NCBI RefSeq assembly: GCF_003574655.1
Contig: NZ_QNUM01000005.1
Span: 62,001 to 126,000 of the forward strand
Reading direction: 5' to 3'
DNA: 64,000 nucleotides
Source of the DNA: Cohaesibacter haloalkalitolerans
GTDB lineage: Bacteria; Pseudomonadota; Alphaproteobacteria; Rhizobiales; Cohaesibacteraceae
The translations under genes and the position numbers were made by a program. This document shows positions 34,624 to 43,256 of this stretch, in pieces; within the stretch, counting starts at the first letter, position 1, and each line of letters begins with the position of its first letter. Below the pieces are notes generated by a model. The model saw nothing but the letters and a program-made list of their open reading frames with translations, ran no database searches and was not told the DNA's origin.

Positions 34624-35952
34624 TCAGTCGATTTCGGCCAACACTGCGGCAACCACGTCGAACAGCTGGTCGATGTGGGCTTTTTCGATGATCAATGGTG
34701 GCGACAGGGCGATGATATCGCCGGTGACGCGGATCATAGCACCCTTTTCCCATGCCTTGATCATGGCTTCCATGCCGCGAGCGCCCGGAGCACCTTCACG
34801 CGGGGCAAGCTCAATGCCGCCGACAAGGCCAAGGTTGCGAATGTCGATGACATTGCGTGCGCCCTTGAGATTGTGGATGGCGTCTTCCCAGTAGGAGGAC
34901 ATTGCGGCTGCATTCTCGAACAGACCATCTTCCGCATAGGTGTCCAGCGTCGCAAGACCGGCCGCTGCTGCCAGCGGGTGGCCGGAGTAGGTGTAGCCGT
35001 GGAACAGCTCGATGGCTGCATCGGCATGATCCATGGCGGACTGGTAGATGGCGTTGGAGACGATGACGGCGCCAGCAGGAACGGTGGCGTTGGTCAGGCC
35101 CTTGGCGGTGGTGATGATGTCCGGTATGACCCCGAAGAATTCCGAAGCACTGGCCGTGCCGAGGCGACCGTAGCCGGTGATGACCTCGTCGAAGATCAGC
35201 AGAATACCATACTGGGTGCAGATCTCGCGCAGGCGCTGCAAATAGCCCTTCGGCGGCATCAGAACGCCGGTGGAGCCAGCCATCGGTTCCACGATCACTG
35301 CGGCGATGGTGGATGGATCATGCAAGGCGATGATATCGAGCAGGGCGTTGGCCTTCTCGATGCCGCCATGTTCCGGGCAACCGCGAGAGAAGGCATTTTT
35401 GGCAATGTCGTGGGTATGCGGCAGATGGTCAACGCCGGTTAGCAGCGAGCCGAAATGCATCCGGTTCTTGGAAATGCCGCCAACGGAAATGCCGCCAAAG
35501 CCGGTGCCGTGATAGCCACGCTCGCGTCCGATGAGGCGGGTACGGGCGGCATCACCACGGGCGCGATGATAGTGCAGGGCGATCTTCAGGGCCGTGTCGA
35601 CCGACTCGGAGCCGGAGTTGGTGAAAAAGACATGATCCATGCCTTCAGGGAAGATTTCGGCAACACGAGAAGCAAATTCGAATGCCTTGGGGTGCCCGAA
35701 CTGGAAGTTCGGCGCATAGTCCATTTCAGCAACCTGCTTCTGCACGGCTTCAACAACGCGCGGTGCGTTGTGGCCAGCGTTCACGCACCACAGACCTGCG
35801 GTGCCATCCAGAATATCGCGTCCATCGGCACTCTTGTAGAACATGCCATCCGCTGAGACCACCATGCGTGGATCCTGCTTGAAGCTACGGTTATGGGTGA
35901 ATGGCATCCAGAAACTGGACAGATCGTTAGGCATTTTGCTTTGGTTGTTCAT
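34624..35952 (-). CDS. Class III pyridoxal-phosphate aminotransferase (beta-alanine:pyruvate type)
   Basis: This 442-residue enzyme transfers an omega-amino group, most likely from beta-alanine or a related amine, to pyruvate. Family features are the N-terminal FWMPFTHNRSFKQDPRMV, the cofactor-phosphate site TNSGSESVDTALKIA, the Asp in LLIFDEVITGYGRLG that contacts the pyridine ring, and the Schiff-base Lys in DIITTAKGLTNATVPAGAV. The LWCVNAGHNAP motif is typical of the omega-amino acid:pyruvate group. The divergent cupin-type regulator is probably its controller, as in other amine-catabolic pairs. A taurine or polyamine substrate cannot be excluded. Confidence 0.93.
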   Translation of the reverse strand: MNNQSKMPNDLSSFWMPFTHNRSFKQDPRMVVSADGMFYKSADGRDILDGTAGLWCVNAGHNAPRVVEAVQKQVAEMDYAPNFQFGHPKAFEFASRVAEIFPEGMDHVFFTNSGSESVDTALKIALHYHRARGDAARTRLIGRERGYHGTGFGGISVGGISKNRMHFGSLLTGVDHLPHTHDIAKNAFSRGCPEHGGIEKANALLDIIALHDPSTIAAVIVEPMAGSTGVLMPPKGYLQRLREICTQYGILLIFDEVITGYGRLGTASASEFFGVIPDIITTAKGLTNATVPAGAVIVSNAIYQSAMDHADAAIELFHGYTYSGHPLAAAAGLATLDTYAEDGLFENAAAMSSYWEDAIHNLKGARNVIDIRNLGLVGGIELAPREGAPGARGMEAMIKAWEKGAMIRVTGDIIALSPPLIIEKAHIDQLFDVVAAVLAEID

Positions 35953-36072
35953 AAAGACCTCTTGGGAATGCGATTATTTTTATCGCGCAAGTGTGCGGTG
36001 CTTGCCCAAAATGAACAAGTCTTTATTTTCGTCCTTGTAACCTATTGAAAATACGTAGGCCGATAGTAAAGT

Positions 36073-36088
36073 GTTCGATATATTGAAC
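36073..36088. promoter_or_regulatory. Near-palindrome in the divergent aminotransferase-regulator promoter
   Basis: GTTCGATATATTGAAC is palindromic except at one position pair. It lies between the divergent aminotransferase and cupin-regulator genes (about 120 and 39 bases from the two starts) and is the best candidate operator for the regulator. Confidence 0.45.
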
Positions 36089-36126
36089 GGGTGAACAGTT
36101 TGCGAATGAGGAGGCCTTCGGACACC

Positions 36127-36735
36127 ATGGCAGACACGATATTGCCGCACACGGATTTGCTGCATACCGCAGAAGTCGACCGCGACGTCGGGGCCGATAT
36201 CGGCGAGAGATTGCGTCAGGTGCGCATGGGCGCAGGCCTGTCTCAAAGGGCTCTTGCCAAGAAGACCGGCGTCGCCAACGCCACCATATCACAGATCGAG
36301 AGCGGCCAGTCCAATCCTTCCGTCGGAGCCCTCAAGCGCATACTGGATGGTCTGGACATGGATCTGGCGCGTTTCTTCTCCTTTGAGCTGGCCGCCGAGG
36401 GGCGATATTTCTATCGGGCGACGGATCTCAAGGAGATCGGCAAGGGCAAGCTGTCCTTCCGCCTTGTCGGTGCCGACCGGCCCGACAAGGCCATCCAGAT
36501 GCTGCATGAGAAACTGATGCCGGGCGCAGATACCGGGCGCGTTGCACTCAGCCACAGAGGCGAGGAATGCGGCATCGTCGTTTCCGGCAGCCTTGAGGTG
36601 ACGGTGGGGGACGAACGTCAGATCCTGCGGCCCGGCGATGCCTGGTATTTCGAGAGCGCCCAGCCGCACAGATTTCGCAATACAGGGGCTGAACCCTGCA
36701 TTTGCATCAGTGCCTGTTCCCCGCCGACCTTCTGA
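36127..36735 (+). CDS. XRE-family regulator with C-terminal cupin domain
   Basis: This 202-residue regulator has a helix-turn-helix (about residues 25-80: IGERLRQVRMGAGLSQRALA, then KKTGVANATISQIESGQSNP) and a C-terminal cupin_2 sensor domain (about 125-200, with HRGEECGIVVSGSLEVTVGD and PGDAWYFESAQPHRFRN). PuuR-type regulators with this layout control amine and amino-acid catabolism. It is divergent from the class III aminotransferase gene, its probable target. ATG 36127 is favoured with GAGGAGG some 12 bases upstream; ATG 36106 and GTG 36091 are also in frame. Confidence 0.92.
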   Translation: MADTILPHTDLLHTAEVDRDVGADIGERLRQVRMGAGLSQRALAKKTGVANATISQIESGQSNPSVGALKRILDGLDMDLARFFSFELAAEGRYFYRATDLKEIGKGKLSFRLVGADRPDKAIQMLHEKLMPGADTGRVALSHRGEECGIVVSGSLEVTVGDERQILRPGDAWYFESAQPHRFRNTGAEPCICISACSPPTF

Positions 36736-36761
36736 CGGTGCCGGGGAGGGGTAAACAGAAG

Positions 36762-36805
36762 GCGAGACAGCCAGTCCTATGGTTATAAGGGAAAGCCGTC
36801 TCGCC
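36762..36805. terminator. Hairpin between the convergent cupin regulator and BASS transporter genes
   Basis: GGCGAGAC (36762-36769) and GTCTCGCC (36798-36805) are exact reverse complements with a 28-base loop. No T run follows, so it may be a Rho-dependent end or only a stability element. Confidence 0.4.
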
Positions 36806-36865
36806 TGATCGGTAGTGCCGGTTTGCGCGGCGCGGGCCATCACGTCCGCCTGCACTGCGAGCGGG

Positions 36866-37759
36866 CTATTTCTGTTTTACACGCACTTCGCTTTTTTCTT
36901 CCGACAGCTTGTTGCCAACCGCGATGAGGATCAGAACGGAGACGTTCATCACCAGCGCGTAGATGGATGACGGCACCATGAAGCGACCATTGCCCAGAAA
37001 CTGCGCGATCACCAACGCCAGTGCCACATTCTGCAAACCGCATTCAATGGCAATGGTGACAGCCTGCTTGGCGCTGAGGCGGAACAGGCGGCTGAACAGC
37101 ATGGCCGATCCGATGGCGAGAATGTTGAGCAGGATGACGGCAGGTCCAACGGTGGACCAATGCGACATGATGCTGCTCCATTCGCTATAGAAGGAGTTGA
37201 CCACGATGGCGGCAAAGATGGCCGAGGCAATGAACTTGGCTGGCTTTTCGATGCGGCTCGCAAAATTGGGCAGGAACCGACAGACCAGCATGCCAATGGC
37301 CAGTGGCAGCGCGGAAATCGCCAGAACCTTGATGGCGGTTTCGCCAAACGGCAGGGAATGCAGCGCTTCGGTGCTTGGCCCTTCAAGGCCTGATCCACGG
37401 AAAATGAGGAAGGCGATGGAGAGGACCGTAGGAATGGTGATGAAGGCGACGAGGTTGGTCAGGATGGTCAGCGAAATGGAAAGCGCTGTCTTGCCGCGCG
37501 CCAGAACCGTCAGCAGATTGGAAGAAATGCCGCCCGGTGCCGAGGCCAGAATGATCAGGCCAATGGCGTAAACCGTATCAAGACCGGTAACCAGCGCAAC
37601 GACGAGGGCGATGACCGGCAGGAAAACCAGCTGGGCAAGCAGGCCAGCAGCAACCGCATTGAGCTGATGAGGCAGGGCCTTGAAGTCGGACAACCGGACA
37701 GACAATCCGACCGTCATCATGATGAGAGCGAGGCCGATGGGAATAAGGGGTGTATTCAC
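36866..37759 (-). CDS. Bile acid:sodium symporter (BASS) family transporter
   Basis: This roughly 297-residue inner-membrane protein has about nine or ten helices, for example IPIGLALIMMTVGLSVRLSD, LLAQLVFLPVIALVVALVTG and AIGLIILASAPGGISSNLLT. The last contains the conserved APGGISSN turn of the BASS family, which cotransports organic anions such as keto acids with sodium. The GTG at 37759 is chosen as start, with AAGGTC upstream; the frame extends to a TTG at 37882, but the extra 41 residues are polar and unlike the family. The substrate is not known. Confidence 0.9.
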   Translation of the reverse strand: MNTPLIPIGLALIMMTVGLSVRLSDFKALPHQLNAVAAGLLAQLVFLPVIALVVALVTGLDTVYAIGLIILASAPGGISSNLLTVLARGKTALSISLTILTNLVAFITIPTVLSIAFLIFRGSGLEGPSTEALHSLPFGETAIKVLAISALPLAIGMLVCRFLPNFASRIEKPAKFIASAIFAAIVVNSFYSEWSSIMSHWSTVGPAVILLNILAIGSAMLFSRLFRLSAKQAVTIAIECGLQNVALALVIAQFLGNGRFMVPSSIYALVMNVSVLILIAVGNKLSEEKSEVRVKQK

Positions 37760-38064
37760 GAGTTGACCTTTTTGTGATTTCGAGAGAGTTGCAGTCTCGT
37801 GTCGGGGACGATCATACTCGCCAGACAAAAGCCGGGAGAGTCGTGGCCGGTCTATTGGATACGTCTTTGGGCTTAAATACAATGACCTAAGTCATCGCAC
37901 GTATTTTGATAGTCTAATCAACAAAGCTGCATTAATAAAGTGGTCAGCCGTGACAAAAGTTTGCTTTTAATGGCCAGTGTTGAGCATGAAACGCTCCAAT
38001 TTGTATGCATGAGGAGCACATGGCTGATCCGGATTTGAACAACAAGAACAGGAAAAGAGCAGGT
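37760..38064. promoter_or_regulatory. Divergent intergenic region with an ATGAC-N4-GTCAT operator-like repeat
   Basis: These 305 bases separate the BASS transporter gene from the copper chaperone gene. ATGAC-CTAA-GTCAT (37882-37895) is a perfect 5-bp inverted repeat, flanked by AAATAC on the left and GTATTT on the right, which are themselves complementary. It is a plausible operator for one or both genes. No other gene is seen. Confidence 0.45.
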
Positions 38065-38520
38065 ATGAAAAGACTGATCATCGGTTCGATTGTATTGGGG
38101 ATGTCGTGCCTTTCTGCCGCAGCGACCGAATGGAAAATAGGAGACATAACGGTTTCAGCTCCATTTGCCCGTGCGACAGCAGGCATGGCACGGGCCGGTG
38201 GCAGTTTCATGCAGATCAACAATGGTGGCGAGGCGGACCGTCTGTTATCGGCCCATGCGGATGTCGGCGAAGTTACCGAACTGCATACCCACATCAAGGA
38301 CGGCGACATCATGCGGATGCGCCCCGTGGACGGCATCGATATTCCGGCCCACACCGGGGTCGCACTTAAACCGGGCAGCTATCATGTGATGCTGATGAAG
38401 CTCAAGGCACCGCTCAAGGAGGGAGATAGTTTTCCGCTTGCGTTGACCTTCGAGAAGGCTGGAACTGTCACGATCGAGGTGCCGGTCGCTGACGTCGGTG
38501 CCAGCATGGCACCTGAGTGA
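38065..38520 (+). CDS. Periplasmic copper chaperone, PCu(A)C family
   Basis: This 151-residue protein has a signal peptide (MKRLIIGSIVLGMSCLSAAA) and a PCuAC/DUF461 domain with the expected Met/His ligands: GGSFMQINNG early, then TELHTHIKDGDIMRMRPVDG. The family binds Cu(I) in the periplasm and helps load the Cu(A) or Cu(B) centre of cytochrome oxidase. ATG 38065 has AGGAAAAG upstream; an in-frame ATG at 38005 would place the signal peptide internally. No Sco or oxidase gene is adjacent. Confidence 0.9.
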   Translation: MKRLIIGSIVLGMSCLSAAATEWKIGDITVSAPFARATAGMARAGGSFMQINNGGEADRLLSAHADVGEVTELHTHIKDGDIMRMRPVDGIDIPAHTGVALKPGSYHVMLMKLKAPLKEGDSFPLALTFEKAGTVTIEVPVADVGASMAPE

Positions 38521-38567
38521 AGCGCTCTGCGCCGTCTTGACAAGGCAGGCGAGGGCCAGCAGGCCTG

Positions 38568-39515
38568 TCAGCTGGCAAGCATGATGAGAACGAAGGCAGC
38601 AAGCCATTGCAGCTGAAAAATCGAGGTGCCAAGCAGGCACCTGTTTTGCAGTGGTGCCGTGTCCGCCAGGAAGAATCTTCTGATTGGCATGGCTAGGGAA
38701 TAGATCATCAGAAGGCCAGCCACGACAAGGCTGACAAAGCTCAGGGTGCCCGGATGGATCAGGCTGTTGAGATGAACCAGTCCGGCGCAACACAGGAGCA
38801 GCAGGATCGCATAGAGGCGTTTGGCTGCCTTGGGGCCGATCTGGATGACGAGTGTGCGCCGTCCGCCCTGTTCATCTCCAATCCGGTCCCTGTAATTGTT
38901 GACCACCAGCACGGCGGCAGCTGGCAAGCCGATGTAGAACCCGGCCCAGAAGGCGATCTCTGTCCATGCGCCCGTCAGCAGGTAGGCGCTGCCCATCACC
39001 GCCATGATGCCGAAAAAGCAGATGACGAAGACTTCACCGAAGGGCGAGCCGGAAATCGGGTAGGGGCCTGATGAATAGCCAAACGCGCATAGAATGCCGA
39101 CGATGCCGATCAGCAGGATCGGCCAGCCCCCGATGAACACCAGATAGAGACCACAAAGGGCCGCAAGGAGAAGGAACAGGAACGCAGCCAGTCGCACCTG
39201 CCAAGGCTTCAATAGCCCCATGCTGGTAACCCGTGGTGGCCCCAGACGCTCGCTGGCCTTGTCGAGCCCCGTGGACGCGTCGGTCGCATCGTTCCAGAGG
39301 TTGGTCGCGATCTGGATGCTGACAGAAGACAGGATGATGATGGGAAAGACGATCCAGTCCACAGGATGGCTGCCGCCAAAGACGATCAGTCCGGCAAGCA
39401 GAACCGGGCTAAGCGATAACAGAAGCGTCTTGGGACGCATCGCCATCAACCAAACCGACGACCAGTTATAGTCATTTTGTGGGCGGGCAGCCATATTCAC
39501 ATCAGTTCCAGACAA
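38568..39515 (-). CDS. MenA-like prenyltransferase (1,4-dihydroxy-2-naphthoate polyprenyltransferase family)
   Basis: This roughly 315-residue UbiA-superfamily protein has eight or nine membrane helices. The first Asp-rich motif is NLWNDATDASTGLDKASERL (NDxxD) and the second is NNYRDRIGDEQGGRRTLVIQ, both matching MenA, which attaches a polyprenyl chain to dihydroxynaphthoate in menaquinone synthesis. Most alphaproteobacteria use only ubiquinone, and no other men gene lies here, so the acceptor could differ. The start is uncertain: TTG 39515 has GAGAGGA upstream, while ATG 39494 lacks a good ribosome site. It is convergent with the copper chaperone gene. Confidence 0.85.
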   Translation of the reverse strand: MSGTDVNMAARPQNDYNWSSVWLMAMRPKTLLLSLSPVLLAGLIVFGGSHPVDWIVFPIIILSSVSIQIATNLWNDATDASTGLDKASERLGPPRVTSMGLLKPWQVRLAAFLFLLLAALCGLYLVFIGGWPILLIGIVGILCAFGYSSGPYPISGSPFGEVFVICFFGIMAVMGSAYLLTGAWTEIAFWAGFYIGLPAAAVLVVNNYRDRIGDEQGGRRTLVIQIGPKAAKRLYAILLLLCCAGLVHLNSLIHPGTLSFVSLVVAGLLMIYSLAMPIRRFFLADTAPLQNRCLLGTSIFQLQWLAAFVLIMLAS

Positions 39516-39771
39516 AAAGGGGTCCTCTCTCGGCTCCAGACTTGGGGCAGTGCAAAGCTTTCACGCAGTGTTGCTACACTACTTTTGGTCTAAATAAAAT
39601 TCCTGAATGAAAAAACTGGCGGGGAAACGGCGGTCAGTATCGAAAAAGTGAATAAAGGCGGAAAATGATCAACCTGTACTCGTATCGAGGGCTTTTAGCC
39701 CGTTTATGCTGAAGCGTCGTGGCTGAAGGCGTAAAGGCATCGGGCTGGCATCGGCACAGTTATTCACGCCG

Positions 39772-40395
39772 TCAGTCGAGATAATAGACCGATCGCTTTT
39801 GCGGGCTGAGGGCCTTGCGGGTGGACTGGATGGAACCGGTGATGATCGGATCGTCTGTCTCCTGCCATGCAAAGCTGAGAGCTTCGTCACTCATCCGAGA
39901 CAGGGCCTTGCCGAGAAGCTGTTGCAGATTCGCCTTGTCATACTTTGCGATGGCCTGTTTGGCGTAGAACAACACGAAGACCAGACCATTGAGGTCTTCA
40001 AGCAACTGCAGATGCCCCTCCGACGCATTCTCAGAGCCCTGAAGCAGATCGCGCACCGTGATGCAGTCCTCGTCGTTATAGCCGTTGGCAGCCATGATCC
40101 TGGCCAGCTTGTCGGCGCTGTGGGCTCGTTGCTGCTCTTCCGTCGGGGCAGGACCTGACGGCGTATCCGCGCTTGCCAGTGCATCATCAAACAGCCAGCT
40201 TTCCAGATATTGTCCGCGAGCAGCAATCTTGACGCAGTCATCTGCCATCGGGGCGAACCGGTCGCAGACAAGACTCATCCGCATGCCATATATCAGATCT
40301 GACGGCACGGCCGCAGCCCCATCGGTCGCGGTCATGCGCGGGTCTTGTGCATTGATCTGATCAATGATTTCCAGAACTTCATCAAGCTTGGACAT
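39772..40395 (-). CDS. DUF4202-like conserved protein
   Basis: This 207-residue soluble protein begins MSKLDEVLEIIDQINAQDPR and later shows ARGQYLESWLF, HSADKLARIMAANGYNDEDC and LVFVLFYAKQAIAKYD. The order INAQDP, ARGQ..W, H..K..I, LVFV..Y resembles my memory of DUF4202 proteins, an all-helical family of unknown function. The segment between ARGQYLESW and HSADK is Pro/Thr/Ala-rich (ASADTPSGPAPTEEQ) and may be diverged from the family. ATG 40395 is preferred; the frame runs to 40497 but that part is Arg-rich without similarity. No functional link to neighbours is evident. Confidence 0.72.
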   Translation of the reverse strand: MSKLDEVLEIIDQINAQDPRMTATDGAAAVPSDLIYGMRMSLVCDRFAPMADDCVKIAARGQYLESWLFDDALASADTPSGPAPTEEQQRAHSADKLARIMAANGYNDEDCITVRDLLQGSENASEGHLQLLEDLNGLVFVLFYAKQAIAKYDKANLQQLLGKALSRMSDEALSFAWQETDDPIITGSIQSTRKALSPQKRSVYYLD

Positions 40396-40655
40396 GCAAC
40401 GCTCCCGCTGTCGGGTTTCCCGCCATCGACATCCCTTGCCGAAGACCGCCCCAATAGAGACATGATCCACACTAGCGATAAAACGAAGAAGTGGCAAATA
40501 ATGAAATAAAACGTATTTATACTTACGGAGGTAGAAATAAATTCAATTGAAAAAGCGGAAAATTATATGCAAATATGATCTTTCAAAGTGTTCAGGCAAT
40601 GTATTGCACAGCAGGAACGGACTTAAAGGCAAATCAGTCAATACAAGTGAGTAAA

Positions 40656-42458
40656 ATGTACCTTCTCGATGCCTTCAAAACCCCTCTTCCTGCGAATACT
40701 GTTCATGAACACGTCAATGTCTTCCTGAAAACACCAGACTCCATCTATCTCGGGCACATCGCCAGTGCCAGCGTTCTGATTTTCATCGCCAGCAGCAATG
40801 CCAATGTCTACACATGGTTTCTGGTGATCTGGGGTGTGTTGGAGATCATATTCTATCCGTTCCTGATGGAAGTCTGGCGGCGCAGCTATACCCAGATATC
40901 CGAGGAGAAGCGACGACCCTATCTCTGGATCCGGCTGATGGACTATCTGAGCTGTCTGGTCGGGGTCAGTTGGGGCGTGATGACCTACGTCAGCCTCAAT
41001 CCGGGCAATGTCGCCCACTTCGCCATTCAGATGTCGATAGCGGCTGGCGCCACGGCTGCGGCCGTGCGGTCGCTGGCGGTGTTTCCGCGTTCGTTTGTCC
41101 TTTATGCCGTGCCGTATCTGGGCTTGCTGGCCCTGCGCCTTTTCATGTTGGGCGATGAGTTCATCCTGCTGGGTGGGCTGGTGCTCATTTTCCTGTCGAT
41201 GATGATGCGCTTTGGCCATGATGTGCTGGAATCCGTCGCGCAATATATCGAAATCAGCAATGAGAATCTCGATCTTGCCCAGCGATACCGGGAAGCGGCA
41301 GAAGCGGCCCGTCATGCCAACCGCGAGAAGACCCGGCTGCTGGCTGCAGCCAGTCATGATTTGCGCCAGCCCCTGCATGCGATCGGGCTGCATATCGAAA
41401 CGCTGCCATTCAGCAAGCTGGACGGCAAAAGCCGCGAGACGCTGAACCGCATCCGCAATTCTCTCCAGACTCTGTCAAAGCTGTTCAATTCCCTGCTTGA
41501 TGTGAGCCTGCTCGACAGCGGCAAGGTTCAGGTTCGCCCGACCGCTTTCAACCTTGAGGACATGCTCAACCATGTGCTTGACGATTATGAGCCGCTGGCC
41601 GAAATCGCCCATGTCACCTTGATGCTCGAAGGGCCAAAGGTGGGGGTGGTCGCCGACCCGATATTGGTGCGGCGCATGGTGCAGAACCTGCTGTCCAATG
41701 CCATCCGTCACTCCGGGGGCGGCTTTGCACGGATCATCGTGGAAAAGGTTGGCCCCGATGTCAGCATCACCGTCTGTGATGATGGTCCTGGTATTCCCGT
41801 CGAACATCAATCGGTGATCTTTGAGGAGTTCACCCAGATCAAGCAGCGCTCAAACCGCATGATGCCGGAGGTGGGGTGTTCGGATCACGTGGAAAGGGGG
41901 CTTGGGCTTGGTCTGGCCATCGTCCGCCGTCTTGCCGATTTGCAGACGCTGTCGATCGGTCTTGATACAAGCCCCGCAGGCACCTGCATCAAAATCGGCG
42001 GTCTGGTCAGTGCGCCCTTGTCGGAAACCGTTGAAAAGACGACCAGTCCATCTGAACGGATCGGTGCGCTCTTCCATCAGAAGATGGTGCTTGTTGTCGA
42101 TGACGACGAGGAGACCCGTCAGGCGACGGTCAACCTGCTTCAGACATGGGGCTGCCGGGTTCGCGCAGCCGAGAGCCTTGAGCAAATGCGACTCATCGAA
42201 GGGCCGGTGGACCTCATGATCTCCGACTACACCTTCCCACAAGGCTATACCGGACTTGAAATCGTCAGGGAAGCCAGGGAACGCTACGGTCGGGGCGTGA
42301 AGGCTCTGGTTATTTCAGGGGATCTGACATCCGACGTTCAGCAAAGGGTCAAGACAGCCAACCTGCTGCTTGTGCACAAGCCGGTTCAGCCCGTGCAACT
42401 GCGTTCGGCAATGCTCGGCCTATTTTCGCTTTCCAGCGATGCACAGGTCATTTCCTGA
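40656..42458 (+). CDS. Hybrid histidine kinase with multi-pass membrane sensor and receiver domain
   Basis: This roughly 600-residue protein has about five or six N-terminal membrane helices (for example IYLGHIASASVLIFIAS, WFLVIWGVLEIIFYPFLM, LVLIFLSMMM), a coiled linker, HisKA with LLAAASHDLRQPLHAIGLHI, HATPase with NLLSNAIRHS, DDGPGIP and GLGLGLAIV, and a C-terminal receiver (about residues 480-600) with VLVVDDDEETRQ, Asp in LMISDYTFP and Lys in LLVHKPVQP. The HDLRQPL form is typical of kinases that work with NarL-type regulators, one of which is encoded convergently next to it. ATG 40575 is an in-frame alternative without a ribosome site. Confidence 0.92.
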   Translation: MYLLDAFKTPLPANTVHEHVNVFLKTPDSIYLGHIASASVLIFIASSNANVYTWFLVIWGVLEIIFYPFLMEVWRRSYTQISEEKRRPYLWIRLMDYLSCLVGVSWGVMTYVSLNPGNVAHFAIQMSIAAGATAAAVRSLAVFPRSFVLYAVPYLGLLALRLFMLGDEFILLGGLVLIFLSMMMRFGHDVLESVAQYIEISNENLDLAQRYREAAEAARHANREKTRLLAAASHDLRQPLHAIGLHIETLPFSKLDGKSRETLNRIRNSLQTLSKLFNSLLDVSLLDSGKVQVRPTAFNLEDMLNHVLDDYEPLAEIAHVTLMLEGPKVGVVADPILVRRMVQNLLSNAIRHSGGGFARIIVEKVGPDVSITVCDDGPGIPVEHQSVIFEEFTQIKQRSNRMMPEVGCSDHVERGLGLGLAIVRRLADLQTLSIGLDTSPAGTCIKIGGLVSAPLSETVEKTTSPSERIGALFHQKMVLVVDDDEETRQATVNLLQTWGCRVRAAESLEQMRLIEGPVDLMISDYTFPQGYTGLEIVREARERYGRGVKALVISGDLTSDVQQRVKTANLLLVHKPVQPVQLRSAMLGLFSLSSDAQVIS

Positions 42459-42479
42459 GCGCACCAATGTAAACGGCAA

Positions 42480-42490
42480 GGGGGGGGGGG
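42480..42490. repeat. Homopolymer run of 11 G
   Basis: Eleven consecutive G residues lie in the 40-base gap between the stop codons of the convergent hybrid kinase and response regulator genes. Such tracts are prone to slippage and to sequencing error; neither reading frame includes it. Confidence 0.8.
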
Positions 42491-42498
42491 CAGGAGCG

Positions 42499-43122
42499 TC
42501 AGTTCAGCCCATAGGTCGCAGCAATGGCCGAGGCGGCAGCCCGGTTGGAAACACCGAGATTTTTCATTAGTGCTGAAACATGGCTGCGCACCGTGAATGG
42601 TGAGAGATCCAGTTCCCTGGCAATCTCCTTGTTGGACAGGCCATGGCGCAGCAGCTTGAGAATCTCGATCTGACGCGGGGTCAGTTCGTCAAGGGCCGGT
42701 TTGACCAGTCCCTGCATCTCTGGCGACAAGCATTCGTCGCTCAGACGAACCTCGATGTTGCCCTGCATGACTTTCTCCACCGCTTCGAGCATCTGCTCGG
42801 AAGGCACAGACTTGGAGACATAGCCATTGACCCCGAGCGCCATGATATGTTCGACCTCCAGCGGGTCGTTCATCATCGAGACGGCAATGATCGGGCAAAG
42901 GGAAAAGGTCTGGCGCAGGCGCTTCAGATCGCGAATATAGTCAAAGCCGGGGAACAGCAGATCGGAAATGATCAGATCCGGCTCCGGCTGCGCCAAAACT
43001 TGCGAATTGAGCGTCCCGGCGTCTCCTGCCTCATCAATCGTGGCATCCGGGTACAGCTCCGCGAGCATCTGCTTCATGCCGGATCTGTACAAGGGATGGT
43101 CGTCAGCCAGTATGATGCGCAT
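42499..43122 (-). CDS. NarL/FixJ-family response regulator
   Basis: This 207-residue response regulator has a receiver (about residues 1-120) with MRIILADDHPLYRSGM, phosphoacceptor Asp in DLIISDLLFPGFDY and Lys in GYVSKSVPSE, then a LuxR helix-turn-helix (about 140-205) with LTPRQIEILKLLRHGLSNKE and SPFTVRSHVSALMKNLGV. GGGAGGATTT precedes ATG 43122; the frame runs further upstream to 43173 without a better start. The convergent hybrid kinase is the probable partner, which would make a phosphorelay. Target genes are unknown. Confidence 0.93.
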   Translation of the reverse strand: MRIILADDHPLYRSGMKQMLAELYPDATIDEAGDAGTLNSQVLAQPEPDLIISDLLFPGFDYIRDLKRLRQTFSLCPIIAVSMMNDPLEVEHIMALGVNGYVSKSVPSEQMLEAVEKVMQGNIEVRLSDECLSPEMQGLVKPALDELTPRQIEILKLLRHGLSNKEIARELDLSPFTVRSHVSALMKNLGVSNRAAASAIAATYGLN

Positions 43123-43256
43123 CTGAAATCCTCCCTCGGAACTGATTGAGCCAATATGGACGGCTAAAGGCAAGACGATGGATTAGTGGAGTTAAGTGTC
43201 ATCCCATGGCCTCAAGCTGTCCATAGCTACATCTGTACAAGCGCAACAGCAGGGTG

